Source of the DNA: Candidatus Brevifilum fermentans | Lineage (GTDB): Bacteria > Chloroflexota > Anaerolineae > Anaerolineales > Villigracilaceae | DNA length: 64,000 nt | Direction of reading: 5' to 3' | NCBI GenBank assembly: GCA_945877125.1 | Contig: CAMCQT010000009.1 | Coordinates: 1-64,000, forward strand | Shown here: positions 25,884-33,908 of the stretch, in pieces | Layout of the letters: each line of letters opens with the position of its first letter | How positions within the stretch are numbered: position 1 is the stretch's first letter | Notes under the pieces: generated by a model | The model's input: the letters and a program-made list of their open reading frames with translations, nothing else | Told to the model about the DNA's origin: nothing | Databases searched by the model: none | Made by a program: the position numbers and the translations under genes

Positions 25884-28800
25884 TATTTATTGTCATTTTG
25901 ACGACTTGCCTGTACATTGACGCTGACTCGTGACGCGCCAAGCGCCAGCCCAATTTCACGGATGGCAGTTTGCAGGGTGTCGTCTACGGTGGTAGCGCGT
26001 TGGATCTTCTGACCGATGGCATTCACCAGCGATTCAAGATCGGCTTGCGATTTGGATACTTCAAACGAACGCACGTTTTGAATGGAGGTGGATACCTGCG
26101 CCGCCAGTGTGGTTTGGATATTAATATCTGACTCTGTGAAACGTCCAACTTGATCAGACTGCACATCGAAGACGCCAATCACTTTTCCACCGACGATCAT
26201 TGGAACTGCCAACTCGGAGCGCGTATCTGGCAGGAGTGGGTTGGGCAGGAAGTCGGCCGCCTGCGTTACGTCGTTGACTGTAACGCCTTTTTGTTCACGG
26301 GCGGCGCGTGCCACCAGCGATTGTTCGCGGTTGAGTGGAATGGAGAGTCCCTTCGCTTTCATCTGGCGTCCCGCTTCGCCTGCACCAGATGCCAGTACCA
26401 GATTCTCACCGGCTTCATCCAACAGGTAGATGTGCGAGTGATACAGACCAAAGCGTTCTTTGGAAAGGTTCACCACTTCTTGCAGGAGTTTATCGGTTTC
26501 CAAAATGGTGGCGGTGGCGGTTCCTACTTCAGCCACTGTCGCTAAGTCTTTGGTACGGGCTGCCACGCGTCCTTCCAAACTGCCGATCAAATCGCGCAAT
26601 TGGGCGGTCATGGTGTTGAAGGCGTTGGAGAGGGTGCCGATTTCGTCCTTGCTCTCGGTCTTAACGGTCAAATTCATGTTGCCGGCTGTTACCTGAGTGG
26701 CGGTATCCGTCAAGTTTAGAATTGGCACCACAAATCCGGTAGCAAAACGTGTGCCGATGAAAACCGCCAGCGCGCCGACGAACATCACCGCCAGACCGAT
26801 GATAAGTCCCAGCGTGCCCGCCAATGCATTGACCGGCGCCAGGGCTTCAGATTCATCAAGTTTGGCAATGACTGCCCAAATTTGTCCATTGGGATGGGTG
26901 GCATCTGGCGCGTTAACCTCCAGCGGCGACCAGACGCCCAGCACGCCAAGTCCGCGGAAGTCAGTAAACGTTGCCTGTCCTGATTCACCCGCCAGCGCGG
27001 ATCTTGTGGCAACTGTATCTACTTTGAAATCTGGATTTAAGATGGTTGATTCCACGCCCAGAGCAGCCAGAAAGCGGGTTTCAGTTCTGCGGAGCTTGTC
27101 TTCGCCTACAATGAACGTCTCGCCTGTTTCGCCCAAGCCTGTGTCTTCTGCCATGACCGCGTTGAGTTGTGCCTGTGAGGCTTGCGCCGCTACGATCATT
27201 TGAATATTATTGTTCTCATCCAGCACTGGAATGCCGAAGAAGGCTGCGGGTTTTCCGCCAATTGGCGCGTATGCTGCGAAATCTGCAAACTCAAGCCCCT
27301 TGCTTTTAATCACTTGAGATATCATTGCGCCGAGGTTGGTGCTGTTGTATTCTCCGGTCAAAATATTAGTTTTATAATCCGCCTCTTTTGCAACGCTATA
27401 AAAGATATAGCCATCCGGACTGATCAGGAAAAGATCGTAATAACCGTACTCTTCTGTATAGAGTGTCAAGTAATCCTTTTCCGCGCCCGCATGTGTTGGA
27501 GAGAGCGCTTCCTCTGCTCCAATTTTAGAGATGATCGCCCAGTTGAATCCCTTGATTCCCATGGGCTCATAGGATGCCGCAACAGCCTCGCCTGCCCCGC
27601 CAATAGATAACGTGTTGCCGGTTTTACCTGCCAGCGCATCGCGTACAAATTTTGGCGTACGATCCGAGACATCGGTTCCGATCACAAACTCGGGTCCCAG
27701 CGATGAACGGGTATTTCGCATGGTATAGCGCCCGTCTGCTTCCAGCGCCACCAGGAAGGTTTCACTGGTTAAGCCCAGACCTGTTTTTTCTGCCATGATG
27801 GTGTCAATCTGTGCCAGGGGGAGTTGATACGCTAAAATTCCCACAAAGTTTGAACCATTGTAAATAGGCGTTCCAATAAAGAGATGGAGTCCGTTTTCAA
27901 AATTTCCAACGTCTGCAATATAGGTTTCTCCTGCGGGCGCATTCTTCAAGGCTTTATAAAGCGCGGCAAAGTTGCTGCTCTTATAGTCGCCGTTGACCAG
28001 GCTGGAGCCAAAACCATCTCCTTTGGAAACGCTGTACACAATATTGCCTGCCGGGTCAACGAGGAAGGCGTCTTCATATCCATGGATGGCAATATAGCCA
28101 GTGAAGAAACCGTGCTGTTCCTGGTGCGCCGAGCTGTAGGCGCTGCCATCACCGGCGGACTCCAACTTTGCGTTGCCTAAATACAGCGCGCGCGCTTCAT
28201 CTGCTCCGAGTGTATTGAAACCCGTTGTTAAATCCATCACGCCTGTCACGATGCCGGGGTCTGACGCCACGTCACGAACATCCGCATCCCATACCTGGAA
28301 TTGACGGGTAATGCCTGATTTTTTCAAGGTGTTCACTGCGCTGAGTTTTACGAAAGCCTCATTGCTTAATGTTGACATGGTTTCACCTAGTGATGCCATG
28401 TCACTCCTGCGTTCTACCATATAAGATGCGATTTGATTCGCTTTGATTTGTTGTACCGCCGCGAGCTTGTCGAAAGCGTCTTGCGTCAGCGCGTTTCGCA
28501 CCTGAACGTAGGTCACCCACCCTAAAAAGATACTGATTAGCACTACCGGGATGATAGCCGCGCCGACCACAATGGCGGTCAAGCGGTTGCGGATGGAGGC
28601 TTGTAGGAATTTGGCGATGTTATCCCAGTTCATTTGGATGACGAGAGTGGCAATCGTCAGGATTACTATTGCAGCAATGACCGGCAATGCTGTTGCCATG
28701 AACGCAGGCGCAGGCAGGCGATAGCTAAGAGGCAGGAAGTCCAGCACGTACGTTATTATCGCAACTGTGATGGTGAAAGCAAATGCCCGGTTTCTTTTTT

Positions 28801-29158
28801 CTTTTGGTAACCCTACCGTGGCAACCGCACCCGCAAGAGCTAATTCAATAAACCCTAATATCAATCCAAACCCAGCTAATAATAATGCTGTGCCAATTAG
28901 CGAGAACAAAAACCCGCCAATAATCAGCCATATTCCAGTCTCGGTGTTCCCTTGCTTGATGCGGGTGATGGCGATAATTGTCATCAAGCCAAAGACTAAA
29001 ACAACCCCGGTGCGGGCAAATTGCTGCCAGTCACCGCTTTGAAAGCCCAGCGACAGGCTCATGACTATATTTACCGATATTGCAACGAGAAAAACAATCG
29101 CGATAATGAATGCCTTGCGTTCCTGAGCTTCATCCCGTTTTGGAGTTGGTGTACTCAT
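25883..29158 (-). CDS. Large membrane receptor with tandem Cache domains, HAMP and GAF, no kinase
   Basis: This 1091-residue protein starts with about six hydrophobic helices (residues 15-190), followed by another helix near 195-220. A long extracytoplasmic region (about 225-720) comes next. It looks internally duplicated: both halves contain MAE-TGLG--ETF and end with AL-AGE/K-SG/TG blocks, like two Cache units. A membrane helix (about 735-760), HAMP with DEIGTLSNAFN, one GAF domain (about 850-1035) and the QKIQ tail complete it. There is no kinase or methylation region. The ATG at 29158 follows AGGAGG. It lies 48 bases downstream of a related receptor gene. Confidence 0.88.
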   Translation of the reverse strand: MSTPTPKRDEAQERKAFIIAIVFLVAISVNIVMSLSLGFQSGDWQQFARTGVVLVFGLMTIIAITRIKQGNTETGIWLIIGGFLFSLIGTALLLAGFGLILGFIELALAGAVATVGLPKEKRNRAFAFTITVAIITYVLDFLPLSYRLPAPAFMATALPVIAAIVILTIATLVIQMNWDNIAKFLQASIRNRLTAIVVGAAIIPVVLISIFLGWVTYVQVRNALTQDAFDKLAAVQQIKANQIASYMVERRSDMASLGETMSTLSNEAFVKLSAVNTLKKSGITRQFQVWDADVRDVASDPGIVTGVMDLTTGFNTLGADEARALYLGNAKLESAGDGSAYSSAHQEQHGFFTGYIAIHGYEDAFLVDPAGNIVYSVSKGDGFGSSLVNGDYKSSNFAALYKALKNAPAGETYIADVGNFENGLHLFIGTPIYNGSNFVGILAYQLPLAQIDTIMAEKTGLGLTSETFLVALEADGRYTMRNTRSSLGPEFVIGTDVSDRTPKFVRDALAGKTGNTLSIGGAGEAVAASYEPMGIKGFNWAIISKIGAEEALSPTHAGAEKDYLTLYTEEYGYYDLFLISPDGYIFYSVAKEADYKTNILTGEYNSTNLGAMISQVIKSKGLEFADFAAYAPIGGKPAAFFGIPVLDENNNIQMIVAAQASQAQLNAVMAEDTGLGETGETFIVGEDKLRRTETRFLAALGVESTILNPDFKVDTVATRSALAGESGQATFTDFRGLGVLGVWSPLEVNAPDATHPNGQIWAVIAKLDESEALAPVNALAGTLGLIIGLAVMFVGALAVFIGTRFATGFVVPILNLTDTATQVTAGNMNLTVKTESKDEIGTLSNAFNTMTAQLRDLIGSLEGRVAARTKDLATVAEVGTATATILETDKLLQEVVNLSKERFGLYHSHIYLLDEAGENLVLASGAGEAGRQMKAKGLSIPLNREQSLVARAAREQKGVTVNDVTQAADFLPNPLLPDTRSELAVPMIVGGKVIGVFDVQSDQVGRFTESDINIQTTLAAQVSTSIQNVRSFEVSKSQADLESLVNAIGQKIQRATTVDDTLQTAIREIGLALGASRVSVNVQASRQNDNK

Positions 29159-29206
29159 CGGATACCTCCTGAGTGTGTTTGGACAACAGGGCTGTTATTC
29201 TGTTGC

Positions 29207-31579
29207 TTATTCATTGACGACCGCCTTGCTCTCGCCGACCAGCGCAGGCGGGTCAAGTGCCACAAGCGTGGGCTTCATCCCCAATGCGTGACCCAGTTCG
29301 CGCGCCGCGATCTGTAGCGCCGCTTCAATACTGGTTGTGTTTTGGATCTTTTGGGTAATGAGGTTTACCGTGGTTTCGCGTTCTGCGTGTTGTTGTGCTT
29401 GCGAGAAGGAACGCGCGTTTTGCAAGGCGGTTGCCACCTGCGATGCAAGTGTGGTCTGGATGCTGGCATCTTCGTCAGAAAAGGCATTGACGCGATCTGA
29501 TTGCACATCCAGCACACCCAGTAGTCGATCACCAACGACCATGGGTACAGCCAGTTCGGAAGCGGTTTCAGTAAGAATTGGATTGGGCAGCCAACCTGAA
29601 TCGCTGCGTACATCATTGACGATGACGGCTTGGCGGGTGCGTCCAGCGCGAGCTACGAGCGATTGTTCCTGATCCAGTGAAATTGTTGTGGTGCCATGTG
29701 TACCTTCATGTTCATCGCCTTCTTTATAACCACAAGCAGCGATTTCAAGCTCTGCTGTATTTTCATTGTAGGTAAATATATGGGCATGATATAAACCAAA
29801 CCCGCGCTGGGTCAGATGGACGACTTCTTGAAGCATGTCATCAATATTGCCAATGGTGGCGGCGGCTGTGCTGATGTTGGCTACTGTTTGCAGTTCTGAC
29901 GCACGCTTGGCTACGATTTCTGTAGATTGAATGTTTTTGATCGCAACGGCGATTTGGTTGGAAATTGATTGTAATGAGTCAATATCCTCTGTTTGCAAGC
30001 CATCTACGATATTCTGCTGTACATCCAGCACTCCCATTACCTTGTTGCCGATGGCGATTGGGATGGCTACTTCAGATTTGGTGTCAGGCAAAAGTACATT
30101 GGGCAGCCATTCAGGATTCTTTTCTGTATCTGCTACCAGCACGGCTTGATTGGATTCCGCCGCTCGTCCCACCAGACCGCGTCCTTTTGCGACCTTGTGG
30201 AATTGAGCAAGCATCATCTGACCAGCCTCGCCTGTGCCGCCCGCCATGACCAAATTATCATTGTTTTCATCATAAAAATAAATTTGAGTATGGTAATAAC
30301 CGAAAGCGTTTTTTACTTGATTCACCACCTCGGTCACCAATTCCTTCTGGTTGATGATGGTGGAAAGACGGCGACTGACTTCCGAAGAGGTTGCCAGCGC
30401 TTTGGTACGGTCAGCCACGCGCTGTTCGAGTGTTTCGATCAATTCACGTAAGCGGCGGGTCATTGTGTTGAATGCTGTGGCCAGTGCGCCGATTTCATCA
30501 TTTCTTTGCACCTGGGCATTTACTTCAAGATTTCCTGTAGTAATGTTTTCTGCAATTGTTACAAGTTGAGATATTGGTGTAACAATACTTCTTGTTGTTA
30601 GGAAGGCTACAACGATTGCTATAACCAGAGTTAGAAGCATCAATCCCAAAGTGATTGCAGATGCCCGGTTGGCTGACTGTAAAGCTTCGTCTTGGTCGTG
30701 CTCAGCCATAAGGGCGAGTTGCAATTCAGGTACCCAGAGATAAGAGCCTAGTGTCGGCACACCCCTATAGTCACTGTAGAGTTCCGAGCCAGTGGCTTTT
30801 AATTTAATTGCATTTGTTGTGCCGTTTGTACGAACATAGGTTTCGCCAATTTTTGCTTCTCCGAAACGCAACTGGCTTAATAACGCGTAATTGGAACCAA
30901 CCAAATAGGTTTCGCCAGTTTCTCCAAGACCAACGCGTTCAATCATGATCTGGTCCAACACTGCCAGATTGGCACGGCCTGCTATAACGCCAATGACCGC
31001 ACCGCTTTTGTTTTTGATGGGCTGCGAAAAAATGATCGAGTAACTTGATAACGCTACATCATAAATAGGCGGTGTAACAGTCGCTTCCTTTAGACCTTGA
31101 CGATAAAAAGTTTGCGTTGAAAATATTTTCCCTTCCTGCGAACTGTTCGTGGATAAAATGACCGCCCCATCTTTGTCCATGATAAACAGCTCTTCAAAAT
31201 AGCCTGTTACTTTATTGGAATTATTGAATTTGTTCCGCAATTCTATTTTGGCTGTATCAGCTTCGGCAGAATTCTGAAGGATATTATTCGTGTTATCAAG
31301 TAAGTCTCTACCTTGCAGAAACAGATCAAGGTTGACTTGAAGTGAGGAAACCCAGGTACTAATCTCATTTTTTTTCAACTGAGCTATTGACGCCAGTTGT
31401 TCAAACGCCGCGTTTCTCAAACCCTGGGCATTGATCAAGCCGGATACGATGCCAGTGGCGAGCACTGGTAGAGCCGCCAGTAAAATAAAAGTGATCAACA
31501 AGCGGTTCCGAAGTGATAGCGAACCTCTTCGCTTGTTGGATATAGTCTTATTGTTGCCAGGGATAGCGTTTATGGTCAT
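29207..31579 (-). CDS. Membrane receptor Cache-HAMP-GAF-GAF without kinase
   Basis: The start is the ATG at 31579, preceded by GGAGG; an in-frame TTG at 31591 overlaps that site. The 790-residue product has a helix near residues 27-50, a double Cache region (about 55-290) and a second helix (about 300-325). HAMP contains NDEIGALATAFN. Two GAF domains (about 400-550 and 565-735) and the conserved QKIQ tail follow. No transmitter domain follows. It is the first gene after the SBP unit and is followed closely by the 1091-residue receptor, so the two are probably cotranscribed. Confidence 0.9.
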   Translation of the reverse strand: MTINAIPGNNKTISNKRRGSLSLRNRLLITFILLAALPVLATGIVSGLINAQGLRNAAFEQLASIAQLKKNEISTWVSSLQVNLDLFLQGRDLLDNTNNILQNSAEADTAKIELRNKFNNSNKVTGYFEELFIMDKDGAVILSTNSSQEGKIFSTQTFYRQGLKEATVTPPIYDVALSSYSIIFSQPIKNKSGAVIGVIAGRANLAVLDQIMIERVGLGETGETYLVGSNYALLSQLRFGEAKIGETYVRTNGTTNAIKLKATGSELYSDYRGVPTLGSYLWVPELQLALMAEHDQDEALQSANRASAITLGLMLLTLVIAIVVAFLTTRSIVTPISQLVTIAENITTGNLEVNAQVQRNDEIGALATAFNTMTRRLRELIETLEQRVADRTKALATSSEVSRRLSTIINQKELVTEVVNQVKNAFGYYHTQIYFYDENNDNLVMAGGTGEAGQMMLAQFHKVAKGRGLVGRAAESNQAVLVADTEKNPEWLPNVLLPDTKSEVAIPIAIGNKVMGVLDVQQNIVDGLQTEDIDSLQSISNQIAVAIKNIQSTEIVAKRASELQTVANISTAAATIGNIDDMLQEVVHLTQRGFGLYHAHIFTYNENTAELEIAACGYKEGDEHEGTHGTTTISLDQEQSLVARAGRTRQAVIVNDVRSDSGWLPNPILTETASELAVPMVVGDRLLGVLDVQSDRVNAFSDEDASIQTTLASQVATALQNARSFSQAQQHAERETTVNLITQKIQNTTSIEAALQIAARELGHALGMKPTLVALDPPALVGESKAVVNE

Positions 31580-31753
31580 TACAGCCTCCAATCATTATTT
31601 AGCCAATATTTGATGCATAGTGTTTTAGAGTCTATTTCAAAAAAATAATAAGTGCGTTACAAATGAATGCAGATTTATTACGCATCAAAACTTGCAGGTG
31701 TTTTTTCATTTTATGCCTTTGCAATATGGCAATACACCATGGGCATTGCCTAG

Positions 31754-31808
31754 AACTAATACGAGGGGAAGCAAACTACACAAAAGATTGCCTTCCCTCG
31801 TATTAGTT
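31754..31808 (-). terminator. Intrinsic terminator after the lipoprotein pair
   Basis: Arms of 21 bases (31754-31774 and 31788-31808) are almost fully complementary. They lie just downstream of the second lipoprotein gene and probably separate the binding-protein unit from the receptor genes. Confidence 0.75.
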
Positions 31809-31812
31809 TTCT

Positions 31813-32805
31813 TTATTTGTTTATTTTGTCCATGAATTCAGATGTGTAGGCGCTGGAAACGTCAAAGGGGGTCGTAATGACTTTCTGCGCCAACAAAATA
31901 TCGTACATTTGCTGCCACATTTCCGGTTCCATTACGCCGATGGGTAGGGTTCCTGTATCTACCAATGGAACCGAGGCTTTCAAGGATTGCAGTTGAAAAT
32001 CGCGTTCAAGGGTAGGGTCAAAGGCGATGGTGGCATCTGTGGCTGTCTCAGGGTTTTCAACGGCAGTTTGCCATCCTCGTATTGTGGCGCGTAGGAAGCG
32101 CTCAACCACATCCGGATTTTTCGCAATGAAATCGTCCGTTGTGAAGACCACATCAGCATAAAATGGGACACCATAATCTCCAGGCCAGATTGCCGAGTTA
32201 GGAATGCCCTGCATGTTGGCTTTTACAATCGAGTCGGTGGAATATGCGTTACAGACGTCGTATCTCTGCGCGCATTCCAAAGTGTCGAATGTTTTCGGGT
32301 CTTCCACGGTAATCAGGCTGGGATCAATCCCTGCTTTGTTGATCATGGCGTTAAATGTCCAGAACCCAGAGCCTTGACCTATTCCAACTTTTTTGCCGAT
32401 GAGGTCTTCTGGTTTGCTGACTTTGATGTCGCCAATTGACATATAGACCTGTGGGCTGATGCGAAATATTACAGCAATTGCCCGCACTGGGGCTCCATTT
32501 GAGCGAGCTACGAGAACTTCGTCAGCGGCTCCTATGCCAAAAGTGTTTTTCCCCTCAACCACTTTGTCAACGCTGAGCATCTGTTCAAAATCCACGGGTT
32601 CAATTGTTACTTTCAAATTTTCATCGTTGTAAAACCCTTGTTCGTCAGCTGTGAAAATACCGGCAAACTGCGTCTGGGTCGTCCATTTCAGGCGCACAGA
32701 TACTTCTGCGGTTTTTTTTCCGCAACTTGATAGAAGCATGGCGAAGAGTGTGAAAATAATGAAAATAGCATGGGAGCGGGGAATCATTTTTTCAGTTTTT
32801 TTCAT
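31813..32805 (-). CDS. NMT1/THI5-like substrate-binding lipoprotein
   Basis: I place the start at the ATG at 32805, with AAGGAGA just before it; the longer frame adds 13 residues with no ribosome binding site. The 330-residue product has a signal peptide with lipobox LLSSC. It then shows a THI5-like start, VRLKWTTQTQFAGIFTADEQG, and a central KKVGIGQGSGFWTFNA segment. This class includes binders of pyrimidine precursors. It is adjacent to a second lipoprotein of the same class, with no permease or ATPase gene nearby, and lies upstream of membrane receptor genes. Confidence 0.88.
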   Translation of the reverse strand: MKKTEKMIPRSHAIFIIFTLFAMLLSSCGKKTAEVSVRLKWTTQTQFAGIFTADEQGFYNDENLKVTIEPVDFEQMLSVDKVVEGKNTFGIGAADEVLVARSNGAPVRAIAVIFRISPQVYMSIGDIKVSKPEDLIGKKVGIGQGSGFWTFNAMINKAGIDPSLITVEDPKTFDTLECAQRYDVCNAYSTDSIVKANMQGIPNSAIWPGDYGVPFYADVVFTTDDFIAKNPDVVERFLRATIRGWQTAVENPETATDATIAFDPTLERDFQLQSLKASVPLVDTGTLPIGVMEPEMWQQMYDILLAQKVITTPFDVSSAYTSEFMDKINK

Positions 32806-32862
32806 GAAGCATCTCCTTGTTTGTCTATAACTGTGTAATTGCAATATTTATTCATTCCACTT

Positions 32863-33870
32863 TTATGGCACGATGAATTCATTGGAGTAGATTGTTCCTA
32901 GTTCGATTGGCTTTGCGATCAAGCCGAATTCCAATAAAATTTCCTGGGTCGTGTCCCACACATCCTCATCCATGGAGCCGATTGGAGCATCTCCAGTGTT
33001 AATGAATGGGATCTGGGCTTTCATCACTTCCTGTTGATATGTTAGATCCAGATTTGGGTCATACTTAACTGCAACGCCGGCTACTTCTTCCGGGTTTTCA
33101 ATCGCATATTGATACCCTTTCAGGGTGGCTCTGATAAATTTGCCGATCAACTCAGGGTTGCCCTGCTTGAACGCCTCAGTTGTGAAAATTGTATTGATAT
33201 AGACATCGTAGCCATAATCTTTATAGTAAATAAAATTCAATTCGTCGCCGGCGTCCTTTGCCATCACCTGTTGATCAGTTGCGAACATGCCGCTCATGGC
33301 GTCCATGTTTCCTGCTTTGATCTCGTTGGCGCCCTGAAAATCTTGGATAAGTGCATAATTCATTGAATCGCGATCCAAACCTGTGCGGCTCAACAGTGCC
33401 TGAAAAGGAAGGTCATTGAAGCCAGCTAGATCAAGCGAGTAAACGCCGATGGTTTTTCCAACCAGGTCTGCCGGCTTTTGGATATTGTCCTTGGCTAGTG
33501 ATGTAATGGCTAACGGGTTTTCCCTGAAAATAGTTGCCACAGATACGAAATTCTGCTGGTTTGCTTTGGCAATTATGATGCTGTCTCCGCTGGAAATGCC
33601 AAATTGAGCCTTGCCGTTTTCTACCTCATCAAGTGGGTTGATGTCTGGCCCGCCGGCATTTAGGATGACATTAAGGTTTTCTTCTGCGTAGTAACCTTTT
33701 TCTATGGCTGTATAGAACCCGGCATATTCCACGCCATGAAACCAACTGAGCTGTACATTTACTGCATCGGGTATCGGGGTGGGGGCGGGGGGTGTATTTC
33801 CACAGCCGCTGATAAAAAGTGCTGTGATAATGACCAGGATACTGATAATTTCAATGTGCTGTTTTTTCAC
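32863..33870 (-). CDS. NMT1/THI5-like substrate-binding lipoprotein
   Basis: The start is a GTG at 33870 preceded by AAGGAG. The 335-residue product has a signal peptide, the lipobox FISGC and a proline-rich linker after the lipidated cysteine. The body begins VQLSWFHGVEYAGFYTAIEKG, typical of the NMT1/THI5 class. It is a paralogue of the next gene. It follows a hybrid kinase by 38 bases, which supports a sensing role, although a partner transporter elsewhere in the genome cannot be excluded. Confidence 0.88.
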   Translation of the reverse strand: MKKQHIEIISILVIITALFISGCGNTPPAPTPIPDAVNVQLSWFHGVEYAGFYTAIEKGYYAEENLNVILNAGGPDINPLDEVENGKAQFGISSGDSIIIAKANQQNFVSVATIFRENPLAITSLAKDNIQKPADLVGKTIGVYSLDLAGFNDLPFQALLSRTGLDRDSMNYALIQDFQGANEIKAGNMDAMSGMFATDQQVMAKDAGDELNFIYYKDYGYDVYINTIFTTEAFKQGNPELIGKFIRATLKGYQYAIENPEEVAGVAVKYDPNLDLTYQQEVMKAQIPFINTGDAPIGSMDEDVWDTTQEILLEFGLIAKPIELGTIYSNEFIVP

Positions 33871-33908
33871 GAAAATCTCCTTGTCCTATGTTGTTGAAAT
33901 AAAAGCTT

